Origin: Paenibacillus montanisoli
Lineage (GTDB): Bacteria; Bacillota; Bacilli; Paenibacillales; Paenibacillaceae
Direction of reading: 5' to 3'
Assembly (NCBI RefSeq): GCF_003268025.1
Contig: NZ_QLUW01000007.1
Coordinates: 1 to 64,000, forward strand
Length of the DNA stretch: 64,000 nt
In this document: positions 37,685 to 46,691 of the stretch, piece after piece
Position numbering within the stretch: position 1 is the first letter of the stretch
How the letters are laid out: each line of letters opens with the position of its first letter
Position numbers and translations under genes: made by a program
Notes under the pieces: model-generated
What the model was told of the DNA's origin: nothing
Seen by the model: the letters and a program-made list of their open reading frames with translations, nothing else
Database searches by the model: none

Positions 37685-38158
37685 ATGAGTGAGTGGCCTG
37701 TAGAAATCATTCGTTTTTCTCAGCGTTCCGTACCTATTTTCATCCATTTGGCGGCAGCCGGAAAAGGAATGGCTCCGTTTATTTGCAGGGGATACGGTTA
37801 TCGGCTGGATACGGAGTCAGATTGGATATGGCTTTATATTTTAAAGAGCCAGTGGCTGCGTTTGCATGATTATATGAAGCACGGGAGGGAGATGTCCGCG
37901 CTTCTCACTTCGGGTATTGATAACGAATCCTATCAGTTCAAGGGCCGATTTATCGATTCCAGGCCGTTAACGAAGAAAGATGTCTTTATCTTAGAGGAGC
38001 AGTACAGCTGGGTAACCGGGCACATTCCCGGCTTGGCGCCGGTCATTCATGTTTCGCCGTCAGAATGCATGGCGGTCGGGCTTCAAATTCGATCCGTTTT
38101 TCTGCAAACCCCAGGGCCCGGCACCGGTTCGCTTGTAATGGAAAGGGGCGTGAAATGA
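37685..38158 (+). CDS. Hypothetical protein, split-barrel-like
   Basis: A 157-residue protein with no signal peptide. The pattern (FIHLAAAGKGMAPFICRGYGYRL, IWLYILKSQWLRL, HVSPSECMAVGLQIRSVF) suggests a small beta-barrel enzyme domain such as the FMN-binding split barrel, but no diagnostic motif is certain. Start is uncertain: ATG 37685 is used, and ATG 37640 or TTG 37610 are in frame. Its stop overlaps the start of the next gene (ATGA), so the two are translationally coupled. Confidence 0.65.
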   Translation: MSEWPVEIIRFSQRSVPIFIHLAAAGKGMAPFICRGYGYRLDTESDWIWLYILKSQWLRLHDYMKHGREMSALLTSGIDNESYQFKGRFIDSRPLTKKDVFILEEQYSWVTGHIPGLAPVIHVSPSECMAVGLQIRSVFLQTPGPGTGSLVMERGVK

Positions 38159-39330
38159 TGCTTCCGACAGAACTTATGCCCCTATTCGAGGGGGCATTGC
38201 CCTCATGCCTTGTAACCAGTTCTGCCGAGGGGATCCCGAATATCGCCAACCTGACGCGGGTTTGGCATGCGGAATCTCATTTCGTTGCCATTGCGAACCA
38301 AATGTTGAACAAGACGTATCGGAATCTGATTGAAAATCCGCTGGCGCTGCTGAAAATCATTAATCCCCGCGATTTCATCCAGTGGGAAATTTCCGTACGT
38401 TACATTCGCTCGGAGTACGAAGGCTCTCTCTTTGAACACATCAAACAGGATATAGAGACCATCTCTTGGATGGCGGGTGTCCCGCTGTCCGCGGAGCTAA
38501 GATCCGTGGTGGTGTTTGAAGTCACGTCAGTACGCCAATGTATCGAAGAAGCCATTCATCTGAAACCGGCACCGGAAACGTACGGGGATTTGTTGCATGT
38601 CCTGGCTGCTGTTCATGAATGGCACCGATTGTCCTTCTGGATTCCGGCGGAGAACGACCGGGATGTAAAGCTGAAAGCGTCCCGGGGGGTACCGGGCGCA
38701 GGAGTAGACGCGGGTGCGTTCGATATGATGAAACGGCTTGCAATGTTGGTTAAGAGCAAACAAAGAATCATCCGATTGCGAAACATTCGTTCTCAGCTCA
38801 GGTATCTCCATTCGATTCATACTGAGCCGCAAGAGCAAAAAGACAAGCCCATGATTCCTGTAACGGAGACGACACCCTCCAGCTGCTTGGCATTTCCCAT
38901 CCGTTCTTTTCACACCTTAATTGGGATTATCTGCTGTGAAGATGCAAGCGGACAGATGAAGGCCATTCATTCGATTGAGGATCGTTACCTTGTCTATTTG
39001 GGCGAGAAGCTGGGGGAAACCCTGCTTACGATATCAACAGTGCCTGCACAAGAGAGGGAAGCTTTGTTCAGACAGGTTATCGAGCTTGCAAGGCTGCAAT
39101 GGGAGAAGGAAGCCGACCCGTTTCATTCGAGTCTCAGCGCTAGGGAGCGGCAAGTGGCAATCAATGTCGCCAAAGGGTATACGAATGCGGAGATTGCCAA
39201 GCAGTTGTTTATTAGTTTGAGAACCGTAACGACCCATTTGGAAAGAATCTACCAGAAGTTGAACGTCCCGTCCCGAGCTGCTTTGACCCGATATGTCATG
39301 GAAAAGGGGCTGCTTAAGGAAAACTCATGA
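38155..39330 (+). CDS. PNPOx-like / GAF-like / LuxR-type regulator fusion
   Basis: A 391-residue protein. Residues about 1-130 (FEGALPSCLVTSSAEGIPNIA, then ALLKIINPRDFIQWEISVRY) look like a pyridoxamine-phosphate-oxidase-type split barrel, which usually binds FMN or heme. Residues about 140-300 resemble a GAF-type sensor (CLAFPIRSFHTLIGIICCED). The C-terminus (LSARERQVAINVAKGYTNAE, then LFISLRTVTTHLERIYQKL) is a complete LuxR helix-turn-helix. It probably senses a cofactor or redox state and binds DNA. ATG 38155 overlaps the upstream stop; the frame extends back to 38065 inside that gene. Confidence 0.75.
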   Translation: MMLPTELMPLFEGALPSCLVTSSAEGIPNIANLTRVWHAESHFVAIANQMLNKTYRNLIENPLALLKIINPRDFIQWEISVRYIRSEYEGSLFEHIKQDIETISWMAGVPLSAELRSVVVFEVTSVRQCIEEAIHLKPAPETYGDLLHVLAAVHEWHRLSFWIPAENDRDVKLKASRGVPGAGVDAGAFDMMKRLAMLVKSKQRIIRLRNIRSQLRYLHSIHTEPQEQKDKPMIPVTETTPSSCLAFPIRSFHTLIGIICCEDASGQMKAIHSIEDRYLVYLGEKLGETLLTISTVPAQEREALFRQVIELARLQWEKEADPFHSSLSARERQVAINVAKGYTNAEIAKQLFISLRTVTTHLERIYQKLNVPSRAALTRYVMEKGLLKENS

Positions 39331-39443
39331 GCGGGATCGGCACATCATCCGATAAATACGTATTTTCACCGATACAAGGAAGCAGCGTCGGCCGTTATGA
39401 TGAGAGACAGCAATTCAAAATCTCATGAAAGCGGTGTTGCTGC

Positions 39444-39899
39444 TTGGTATGGTTAGTCGTTCTACACATTTTATCCGCAATTCTAGGCTTGGGACCGGCA
39501 TACGCGTTCCCTTGGATGCTGAGGAAAGTTTCTACGGTTGAAGAAATGAAGCGAAATTTACTTCAGGTCGCTTATTTGGAGTTTTTCCCCAAGGCATTCG
39601 GTACCGTTGCCATCATCTCGGGGCTCGCCCTATTTTTTATAGGGTCGTATGGGTCGTTCGCGCATTTGTGGATTATCGGTTCCTTGGCCGTCTATGCTGC
39701 AATCGAAATACTCGTCATCGGTTTTTTGAATCCCGCGGCCAGTAAGCTGCTAAAACGCATCAATGAATCCGGGGTTGTATCTTCGGAAGAACCTGCTGCC
39801 AATTTGATCGGGCTTTACTCTCGCGTGCGGAATCTTCATTTATGGGCGGGGATTCTAGGGCTTATCATATTTGTCTTGATGATTGCAAAGCCGGACTGA
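39444..39899 (+). CDS. DUF2269-like membrane protein
   Basis: A 151-residue protein with four membrane segments: LVVLHILSAILGLGPAYAFP, FGTVAIISGLALFFIGSYGS, LWIIGSLAVYAAIEILVIGF and LHLWAGILGLIIFVLMIA. His in the first and last segments is typical of DUF2269 proteins. TTG 39444 is the only start possible because an in-frame stop lies just upstream. The next gene starts 13 bases after the stop codon. Function unknown. Confidence 0.82.
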   Translation: MVWLVVLHILSAILGLGPAYAFPWMLRKVSTVEEMKRNLLQVAYLEFFPKAFGTVAIISGLALFFIGSYGSFAHLWIIGSLAVYAAIEILVIGFLNPAASKLLKRINESGVVSSEEPAANLIGLYSRVRNLHLWAGILGLIIFVLMIAKPD

Positions 39900-39912
39900 T
39901 GGGGATGGCGTC

Positions 39913-40734
39913 ATGGATAAAGCTTTACAGAAACGGTACTTGTACTGCCTTCAGACAGACATCCGAAATCCGACACTGGACTATTTGCATGTTCTGGTTA
40001 AACGCCACCTGCACACGATTCCGTTCGAAAATTTGAGTAAGTTCCATTATTACGTGAATCATGGAAAAACAGGCTTTCGCTGGCTCCCTTCCATGGATAC
40101 CTATTTGAATCATGTTGAGCAGGAGAGACTTGGGGGCAATTGTTATATTTTGAATCTCCATTTCGGAAGGCTGCTTCAATCGCTGGGATTTCAGGTTGAG
40201 GTAGTGCGTGCAACGAGCGGCAATGCTCATCTGGCCAATAAAGTGACTGTCGAGGGGCGATCCTATTATGTAGACGTGGGCTACGGGGCGCCTTTGTTTG
40301 AGCCGCTGGATTTAGAGGAACAGCCTCGGTTCTCCCGCAGAGGGGAAGAAGTGGAGATTGTTCGGTTAGATACGGGCCGTTATGTGATTGATAGAAGGAT
40401 GAACGGGCAAAGCTTCGTAACCAAGTGCATTGAATGGACGCCCGTTGAAATCGAGAGCTTCGAACCGGATATTACCCACTCGCTTAGGGATGAAGAGGAT
40501 AACCCGTTCATGCGCCGAATCGTCGCTACCTTATTCAAACCGGACGCTGCTTATTCCGTCATCAATCAAAAGCTGATAATTAAAACCGACGACGGCACCG
40601 AAATCCATGAATGCGCCCGAAAACAAGATTGGATCGTGATGATGGAGAAAACATTCGGATTTCAAGCAGAAATGTTGAATCAAGCGCTTCGGTTTGTTGC
40701 TGATCGGGGGAACCGGCTTTTTTCGGAGGGCTGA
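39913..40734 (+). CDS. Arylamine N-acetyltransferase family protein
   Basis: A 273-residue cytosolic acetyl-CoA-dependent enzyme that acetylates arylamines and hydrazines. The catalytic triad is visible: Cys in GGNCYILN, His in NAHLANKV and Asp in YVDVGYGAP. IPFENLSKFH is the usual N-terminal signature. ATG 39913 follows GGGGATGG. It follows the DUF2269-like gene by 13 bases, so the two are probably one unit. Confidence 0.9.
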   Translation: MDKALQKRYLYCLQTDIRNPTLDYLHVLVKRHLHTIPFENLSKFHYYVNHGKTGFRWLPSMDTYLNHVEQERLGGNCYILNLHFGRLLQSLGFQVEVVRATSGNAHLANKVTVEGRSYYVDVGYGAPLFEPLDLEEQPRFSRRGEEVEIVRLDTGRYVIDRRMNGQSFVTKCIEWTPVEIESFEPDITHSLRDEEDNPFMRRIVATLFKPDAAYSVINQKLIIKTDDGTEIHECARKQDWIVMMEKTFGFQAEMLNQALRFVADRGNRLFSEG

Positions 40735-40743
40735 GAAATATAT

Positions 40744-40791
40744 GAAGAAAGGGCCGGGATCATACACCCTTGAGGTGCTGATACCTGGCCC
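40744..40791 (-). terminator. MFS gene terminator
   Basis: On the minus strand GGGCC, GATACC-region and CACC pair with their partners to close at GGCCC, followed by TTTCTTC. Confidence 0.65.
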
Positions 40792-40794
40792 AAT

Positions 40795-42069
40795 TTAGTT
40801 TGCTTTTGCCGCAACCGGATCCTTTATACGGTAAAGAGGCAGCAGGAACACGATACCGATAAGGAACATCGCAGCAGAGAATTGATAGGTCCAAGAGAGC
40901 GATAAACTGGCCTTCAGGAGGCCGGCTATGCTCATCGTAACAACCATCGCGCCCATGAACATCGGCGTCAGGATGCCGTTCACGCGTCCGACGAACGCTT
41001 CCTCCGTCTTGTTCAGAATTAGCGTATTAATGCCGATCTGCAGTGCCGGCATGAAGAGTCCGATCATGGCTTCCATCGCTAGCGTGAGCCAGAATACTTC
41101 GGAAAATCCCATGACCGAGACGCCAATCCCCGTGACGAGCATGCCCCATAAAACAAGCGTTTGCGGAGCGGCTTTGTTCGAGAATGCCATCGACAGTCCC
41201 CCGCCGACAAGCATGGCCGCGCCGTTGGCCGCGAAGAGCCATTGCAGGTTCCCCTTCGGCAAGCCAAGCTGTTCGGTGATGAGAAACACGGCAAGCGTAT
41301 GAATAATGCCGATGCCGAGTCCCGCGGCGAGGAAAGAACCGCCTAAAGCGACGAGCGCTTTGCGATGAAGGACGTAGTCGATCCCCATCTTCATCTCAGT
41401 CCAAATCGAGGTCCCGGCATTCTCTTTCTCCTCGACCCTGTCTGCCGGAAGCAGCGTAAGTACGGCGGCAGACACGAGGAATGCGACACAGACGATGCCC
41501 ATTGACCAGTAGATGCCCAATTGCTCGAATACGAACGTGCCCAGAATCGGACCCAAAATCATAAATACCGCCATCATCGTCTGGAACAGGGCCATGCCGG
41601 CCTGCATCTGCTCTCCGGGCACGTGCAGCTTGAACAGCTTCATGCTGGAGGGCTGAGAAAACTGCGACAAAATCGCCGAGACGAACGTTGCGAAGAACAC
41701 CGCTTGCCATGAGCCATAAATCAACGTGAGCAAAATGACGAAGATCGATATCGCGCTAAGCAGGTCGCATAATACCATCGTACGCTTAGGCCGCCATCGA
41801 TCAGCAAATGCCCCTCCAATGAAAGAGAATACGAAAATCGGCGCGAATTCGGCTACCGAGACGAGCGAAACGGCGAACGCGTCCCCGTCGGTCATTTCGA
41901 CCACAAACAGGAGCACCGCGAAGTTGCGCACCCAGATGCCGATCTGCATGAACACGCCTGCCGACAGAATGGCTTGAATAAATCGGTTTTTCAACATGGA
42001 GCCCAAAGAGGTCTTAGATCCGGATGAAGGACTATTTGGTACAGGAGTATCCATTTGGCGAACGTTCAT
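40795..42069 (-). CDS. MFS transporter
   Basis: A 424-residue major facilitator with 12 predicted membrane segments. The loop 2-3 motif appears as GGAFADRWRPKRTM. The central loop has the charged LPADRVEEKENAG. It looks like the MFS_3/enterobactin-exporter-like group (YfmO, bacilysin exporter-like), which export drugs or small metabolites, but substrate is not predictable. Divergent from the enolase-superfamily gene. Confidence 0.92.
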   Translation of the reverse strand: MNVRQMDTPVPNSPSSGSKTSLGSMLKNRFIQAILSAGVFMQIGIWVRNFAVLLFVVEMTDGDAFAVSLVSVAEFAPIFVFSFIGGAFADRWRPKRTMVLCDLLSAISIFVILLTLIYGSWQAVFFATFVSAILSQFSQPSSMKLFKLHVPGEQMQAGMALFQTMMAVFMILGPILGTFVFEQLGIYWSMGIVCVAFLVSAAVLTLLPADRVEEKENAGTSIWTEMKMGIDYVLHRKALVALGGSFLAAGLGIGIIHTLAVFLITEQLGLPKGNLQWLFAANGAAMLVGGGLSMAFSNKAAPQTLVLWGMLVTGIGVSVMGFSEVFWLTLAMEAMIGLFMPALQIGINTLILNKTEEAFVGRVNGILTPMFMGAMVVTMSIAGLLKASLSLSWTYQFSAAMFLIGIVFLLPLYRIKDPVAAKAN

Positions 42070-42204
42070 CCTTTCATATCACAAAAATAGTAGATCATAT
42101 GTTCGATTCTACTATAATTATGTCTACTTAGGAACGGGAACATACGATTAAAATTGAATTTATCCGGATGACGATCGGACCTGTAAAAAGGAATATACTC
42201 CTCT

Positions 42205-42234
42205 GCCCGCGAAGAACTTGGGAACGGGCTTTTA
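42205..42234 (+). terminator. Terminator-like hairpin before the enolase-family gene
   Basis: GCCCG pairs with CGGGC across 15 bases, followed by TTTT. No plus-strand gene ends nearby, so it may be a leader attenuator. Confidence 0.45.
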
Positions 42235-42300
42235 AGTAAACTTGGTAAAAGGCGGTTTAAATGAAGAACGAATCATTAAACTATGGGGAGCGTGAATGTA

Positions 42301-43446
42301 GTGGATATGTCTATCATTCAGCCTGAATGGAAAATCGAAAAGATCGAGATCGCGACTCTTACGGGCGAACGTGCAAGAAGCGCGGGTTCGAACGGCAGGA
42401 TCGGGGATCACGGCAAAAGCTGCTCCGTTCGTATCGCCCGCATTACGATTGACGGTGAGACAGGCTTCGGAAGTACGGGATTGTTGACGGAGAGCATGGC
42501 GGAGGCCGTTGTCGGCATGAGGCTGGCGGATCTGTTCGATCAAAACGGCAAGGTGCTTGAACCGTACCGGATCCCGCTCGAATATCCGATTTTGGACTGG
42601 CTGGGGCGCAGACAGAACGCTCCCGTATACAAATTGATAGCCGATTCCAATCGGGTTTCTCCGCTTGTGGTGCCCTGTTACGATACTTCGCTGTATTTTG
42701 ACGATTTGCATTTGCAGAATGACCGGGATGCGGTAGCTTTAATGAAAGAGGAAGCGGCGCAAGGAATGTCCAAAGGCCACCGGAATTTCAAGATCAAGGT
42801 CGGCCGGGGCGGCAGGCACATGCCGCTATGGGAAGGGACGAAGCGGGATATAGCGATTATTCATGGCATTGCCGAGGTCGCCGGACCGGAGGGGCGGATT
42901 ATGATTGATGCCAATAATGCATATAATTTGAATTTAACCAAAGAAGTGCTGGCAGCCGCCGCAGACGTGAACCTGTACTGGATCGAAGAGGCGTTTCACG
43001 AAGACGATGCATTGTATGCCGATCTGAAAGCATGGCTCCGCGAGCGTGGACAAAGCGTACACATTGCGGACGGAGAGGGGCTTGCGTCTCCCCATCTCGT
43101 CAACTGGGCGAAGAACGGCCTTGTCGACGTCTTGCAGTACGACATTATTTATCCGGGCTTCACGCACTGGCTGGAGCTTGGCGCGCAGCTTGATCAAATG
43201 GGACTGCGTTCCGCGCCGCATTGCTACGGCAACGCATACGGCATCTACGCGCTCGGCCATATAGCCGCTGCCATTCGGAATTTCGAATTCGTCGAATACG
43301 ACGACATTACGATCCAAGGCATGGATGCCTCCGCTTATCGGGTAGAGAACGGCCTGTTCCATGTCCCTGATAAGGCAGGCTTCGGTCTCGATTTTGACGA
43401 GGAACTGTTTGCGGGACAGGTCCTGGCAAACGGATGGAGCCGTTAG
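42301..43446 (+). CDS. Enolase-superfamily (mandelate racemase/muconate lactonizing) enzyme
   Basis: A 381-residue TIM-barrel enzyme. The base Lys is in FKIKVGRGG; metal ligands are likely MIDANNAYN, WIEEAFHED and IADGEGLAS; a His occurs in SAPHCYGNAYG. This set matches acid-sugar dehydratases and racemases of the mandelate racemase subgroup. GTG 42301 follows GGGGAG (42285-42290); ATG 42283 precedes that site, and ATG 42307 is a further alternative. Substrate is unknown; the absence of neighbouring sugar transporters gives no help. Confidence 0.86.
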   Translation: MDMSIIQPEWKIEKIEIATLTGERARSAGSNGRIGDHGKSCSVRIARITIDGETGFGSTGLLTESMAEAVVGMRLADLFDQNGKVLEPYRIPLEYPILDWLGRRQNAPVYKLIADSNRVSPLVVPCYDTSLYFDDLHLQNDRDAVALMKEEAAQGMSKGHRNFKIKVGRGGRHMPLWEGTKRDIAIIHGIAEVAGPEGRIMIDANNAYNLNLTKEVLAAAADVNLYWIEEAFHEDDALYADLKAWLRERGQSVHIADGEGLASPHLVNWAKNGLVDVLQYDIIYPGFTHWLELGAQLDQMGLRSAPHCYGNAYGIYALGHIAAAIRNFEFVEYDDITIQGMDASAYRVENGLFHVPDKAGFGLDFDEELFAGQVLANGWSR

Positions 43447-43541
43447 GATTTGTCATTAGTACTGCACTTTTAATCCGTTGCTATCGAGGTTCTTATTTTT
43501 TTGTATAATGTAAGAATCATTACACAAAGGGAGATAACATC

Positions 43542-44663
43542 ATGCTGGAATACAGAAAGGCAAGACCGGATGAGCGTGAGGAATATATCGATTTAGCCAA
43601 CTATGCCTTCAAGATTGATGTAGAATCCGTGATTCCCAAAGTGTACAGCAAGGACATGGATTCGTCGTCGATGCACATGGTCGCCGTGGATGAGCAGGGC
43701 CGGCTGCGCGCGCAAGTAGCCGTGTACCCGGAGCTGATGAACGTAAGCGGCCTTCCGCTGCGAATCGGATTCCTGGGAATTGTATCGGTGCATCCAAGGG
43801 CTCGCGGGGAAGGGCATATGAAGGTGCTTATGAACAAATGGCTAGCCGAAGAAGTGCCCGGATCGTACGATATGGTCGTATTATGGGGGCAGCGGCAGCG
43901 GTATGAGTACTTCGATTTCACCCTTGGAGGGGTAAAAATCAAGTATTCCGTGGGAGAAGTCAATTCTCGTCATGCATTGAAAAACGTGAACGTAAAAGGG
44001 CTGTCTATTCGCCCGCTGTTCGAGATCGAAGGCGCGGCAGCCTTTGCGCGCAAGCTGAACGAGGCTCGGCCCGCGTTCGTTCATCGCGATTTGCAGCAAA
44101 TGCCGCATATCTTAAATGGTTTTGAGCAAAAAACCTTTGGCGTGTTGGATGAGGACAAGCTGATCGGCTATTTGGTCGTCAACAAGACAGGCGATCAAAT
44201 AACCGAGCTCGCCATGGAACATGCCAATGATATTCCGCGAGCGATCAAGGCTTATTTGGCCCATTCGAGTTCGGACTGGATATCGGTATTGGTGCCTGAG
44301 TACGAGACGGAGATGAATGAGAGTCTTAGTCGTTTTGCGGAGAATTACGCGATTGAGACAGCCGATATGTACCATATTGTAGACTTTGCCCGTGTGTTGG
44401 AAGCCTATTTGGCGCTTAAGCATGGGACGACCGGACTTGCGCCGGGCGAATTCTCCGCCGTGCTGGACGGCCAGCCCGTTACCGCTCGCGTGGACGAGAA
44501 CGGCGTGACGGTCGAACGGTCGGCTAAGCCAGGTGCAGTCGAGCTGGATAAGAAGCAGGCACAGACGCTTCTGCTTACGCCGCACGGCCGTTATACGGGG
44601 GCTGTCGTACCCGCCGGATGGTTTCCGCTTCCTATTTTCTGGTATATGTCCGATAAGTTTTAA
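43542..44663 (+). CDS. Eis-like GNAT acetyltransferase
   Basis: A 373-residue protein with two tandem GNAT folds and a C-terminal sterol-carrier-like domain, the Eis architecture. RIGFLGIVSVHPRARGEGHM is the acetyl-CoA motif of the first domain. The end (ALVPAGWFPLPIFWYMSDKF-like) ends in aromatic residues near the C-terminus, as in Eis, whose C-terminal carboxylate is catalytic. Eis enzymes acetylate aminoglycosides or peptides. AAAGGGAG precedes ATG 43542; TATAAT at 43504-43509 is a likely -10. Confidence 0.85.
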   Translation: MLEYRKARPDEREEYIDLANYAFKIDVESVIPKVYSKDMDSSSMHMVAVDEQGRLRAQVAVYPELMNVSGLPLRIGFLGIVSVHPRARGEGHMKVLMNKWLAEEVPGSYDMVVLWGQRQRYEYFDFTLGGVKIKYSVGEVNSRHALKNVNVKGLSIRPLFEIEGAAAFARKLNEARPAFVHRDLQQMPHILNGFEQKTFGVLDEDKLIGYLVVNKTGDQITELAMEHANDIPRAIKAYLAHSSSDWISVLVPEYETEMNESLSRFAENYAIETADMYHIVDFARVLEAYLALKHGTTGLAPGEFSAVLDGQPVTARVDENGVTVERSAKPGAVELDKKQAQTLLLTPHGRYTGAVVPAGWFPLPIFWYMSDKF

Positions 44664-44686
44664 TTGGCTTAGAGGAGACATGCGAC

Positions 44687-45643
44687 ATGGGAGATAAACG
44701 CGGCATACTCATTTTACCCGAGGAGGTTGGCCCCTATTGGGCGGACCTGATCGCTCGTTCTGGCCTTAATCTGGTAGGGATTCATCCGGGTTGGGGAGCT
44801 GGAGCGCTCGAGGAACTCGAAAAAACGCTGGAATTCGTAAAGACGCCGATTTTTGGACAATTCGCGGAACAGATGAAAGAGCTGAACGTGGATCTCGAGT
44901 TCGAAGCTCACGCCATGTCATGGCTCGTTCCGCGAGCTCTTTTCTCCGAGCATCCCGACTGGTTCCGGATGGAAGAGACCGGAAATCGGAATCCCGACTT
45001 TAACTTGTGCGCATCCAGCGCGGAAGCGCTCGATTTTCTGGAGAACCGGTCGGAGGAGCTGGCTCGTGCTTTGCCCTCAATGACGGGGCGGTACTATTTT
45101 TGGATCGATGATGTAACGAACAGCGCTTGCCATTGCGGGAGCTGCCGGGCTTTGTCCGCCTCCGATCAGGCGATGATGTTCTACAATTATATCCTGCGGG
45201 GGATTCGGCGGTTCGATCAGGCGGCTGAGCATTGCTACTTGGCTTACCAGGATACGATTCAAGCTCCGAAGACCGTGCGGCCCGAGTCTGGGATTTTTCT
45301 GGAATACGCCCCCATCTACCGCGATTCGGCCCGAGCGATCAACGATCCGGATTGCCCGGAGAACTTTAAGGAGCTCGAACACCTGCCCGGTCTGCTGCAG
45401 CTGTTTGGGCAAGAGGGCGCTCAAATTCTGGAATACTGGATGGATAACTCCCGGTTTTTAAAGTGGTAAAAACCGTTGAAGCCGCTGCCTTTTTACGAAG
45501 AGGTCATTCGCCAAGACGCGGAGTATTACCGGAGCCTCGGGTTCAGCCGGCAGACCAACTTCGGCGTATGGTTGGGAGAGGACTACGAGCAGGCTTTCGG
45601 CGAGCCGCCGATAGCCGCTTACGCTCGGGCAATTGGGAAATAA
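44687..45643 (+). pseudogene. DUF4838-like glycosidase-type gene with one in-frame stop
   Basis: The frame from ATG 44687 gives 260 residues ending at FLKW and a TAA at 45467-45469. The same frame continues after the stop as KPLKPLPFYEEVIRQDAEYY and ends normally at 45641-45643, so the gene is broken by one stop codon and no frameshift. AAA to TAA (Lys) would explain it. The intact part has CHCGSCRALSASDQ, typical of DUF4838-type hydrolases. The first part could fold on its own, but the family barrel would lack its last segment. It follows the Eis-like gene by 23 bases. Confidence 0.75.
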
Positions 45644-45690
45644 AATGCTGCGTGGGATATACAAAAGATTGCAATGAGCGAATATGAAGA

Positions 45691-45724
45691 GGGCCACCCA
45701 TATGGGATGGCCCGTTCTGTTTTG
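45691..45724 (+). terminator. Terminator after the DUF4838-like gene
   Basis: GGGCCACCC pairs with GGGATGGCCC, then GTTCTGTTTT. Confidence 0.75.
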
Positions 45725-45775
45725 GAAATGTTTATGAGAAATCTTTTATAATTTATCGGAGATTGCTTCGTCTGC

Positions 45776-45781
45776 TATAAT
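45776..45781 (+). promoter_or_regulatory. -10 of the holin-like toxin gene
   Basis: A perfect TATAAT, 66 bases before the toxin start. No clear -35; a second TATAAT lies at 45747-45752. Confidence 0.5.
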
Positions 45782-45846
45782 AGGACAAGCACATAGAATG
45801 GCTTGCAAGGGCGGTCGGCTACCTCTCCGTGAAGGGAGGGATGCCC

Positions 45847-45954
45847 ATGGAGGTTAAGGACGCTTTGACGTTGATGATCAGTTTTGGCGCGCTGCTTATT
45901 GCGCTGCTGACGCTGGTTGTTGCCATCGTCGCAGTGTTTAACCAAAAGAAATAG
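45847..45954 (+). CDS. Holin-like type I toxin
   Basis: A 35-residue single-span membrane peptide, MEVKDALTLMISFGALLIAL followed by LTLVVAIVAVFNQKK. This is the widespread Bacillota holin-like/TxpA-type toxin: short acidic start, a long hydrophobic span, and a basic tail. GGGAGGG (45834-45840) marks ATG 45847; ATG 45841 is inside that site. Expected to damage the membrane when translated. The gene is too short for most gene finders. An antisense RNA opposite its 3' end is predicted from promoter and terminator sequences. Confidence 0.85.
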   Translation: MEVKDALTLMISFGALLIALLTLVVAIVAVFNQKK

Positions 45955-46066
45955 ACCGCCCCTCTACCAGGAAAACGGTCTATTTCCGATCGATATTCCG
46001 AAGCCGGCCGCCTTTGAAGCGGTCTACTGTGCCGGAGGAGACGTGTTACAGCACGGCTCCTTCTTT
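45940..46066 (-). ncRNA. Predicted antisense RNA antitoxin
   Basis: On the minus strand TTGCAC (46096-46101) and TATAAT (46073-46078) are 17 bases apart, so transcription should begin near 46066. It would run back through the toxin 3' untranslated region and end at AATAGACCG/CGGTCTATT (45950-45984) followed by TTTCTTTT, inside the toxin coding end. This is the layout of RatA-type antitoxin RNAs. Length about 125 bases. Predicted, not shown. Confidence 0.6.
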
Positions 46067-46072
46067 ATTTTT
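46037..46072 (+). terminator. Toxin mRNA terminator
   Basis: GGAGACGTG pairs with CACGGCTCC (one mismatch), followed by TTCTTTATTTTT. Confidence 0.8.
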
Positions 46073-46187
46073 ATTATAAAGGCGCGAGTGTATACGTGCA
46101 AGAAGAGAAGTTGTTGCACCTTACGTTACGTCATGTTTTATACTGAAGACACCGGTAAACAGCTAGCGAAAAGGAAAGGAGTGGATT

Positions 46188-46691
46188 ATGCGGCAGTATT
46201 GGAAGGTGGGGGATCTTGCCAAGTCGACCGGAATAACGGTCCGCACCCTGCGATTTTACGATCAGATCGGCTTATTTTCACCGTCGGGGCATTCCGAATC
46301 CGGTCATCGGTTATATAACGAAGCCGATATCGGACGGCTGCAACAGATATTGTCCCTTAAGGATTTGGGCTTATCGCTTGAAGACATTCAGAAGGTGTTG
46401 AACGGTCATGCGTATACTCCTTATGACATCGTGGCTATACAGATTAAACGGGTCCGGCAAACGATTAGAACCCAACAGAAGCTTCTGGCCGAACTCGAAC
46501 GCGTGGCCGAACGGATGAGCGATAAGCAGCCGCTTAATGCGGATACGTTTATTTCACTGCTGGAAACGATGAAGGCAAGCCATGAAAAAGTTATTATTGA
46601 GCGCCGGTTGGACTGGGAGCGCCGGTTTGATCAGCTCGGCGATTTTCTAAACGAAACAAGAAATGAACACACAAAGGAGGAAGACTCATGA
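46188..46691 (+). CDS. MerR family transcriptional regulator
   Basis: A 167-residue regulator. The N-terminal winged helix is plain: YWKVGDLAKSTGITVRTLRF, then GHRLYNEADI. A long coiled-coil dimerisation helix follows (about 75-110), then a variable C-terminus that may bind a ligand. There is no metal-binding Cys set. The stop codon overlaps the start of the next gene (ATGA), so it probably controls its own operon with the SRPBCC gene. AAAGGAG precedes ATG 46188. Confidence 0.92.
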   Translation: MRQYWKVGDLAKSTGITVRTLRFYDQIGLFSPSGHSESGHRLYNEADIGRLQQILSLKDLGLSLEDIQKVLNGHAYTPYDIVAIQIKRVRQTIRTQQKLLAELERVAERMSDKQPLNADTFISLLETMKASHEKVIIERRLDWERRFDQLGDFLNETRNEHTKEEDS

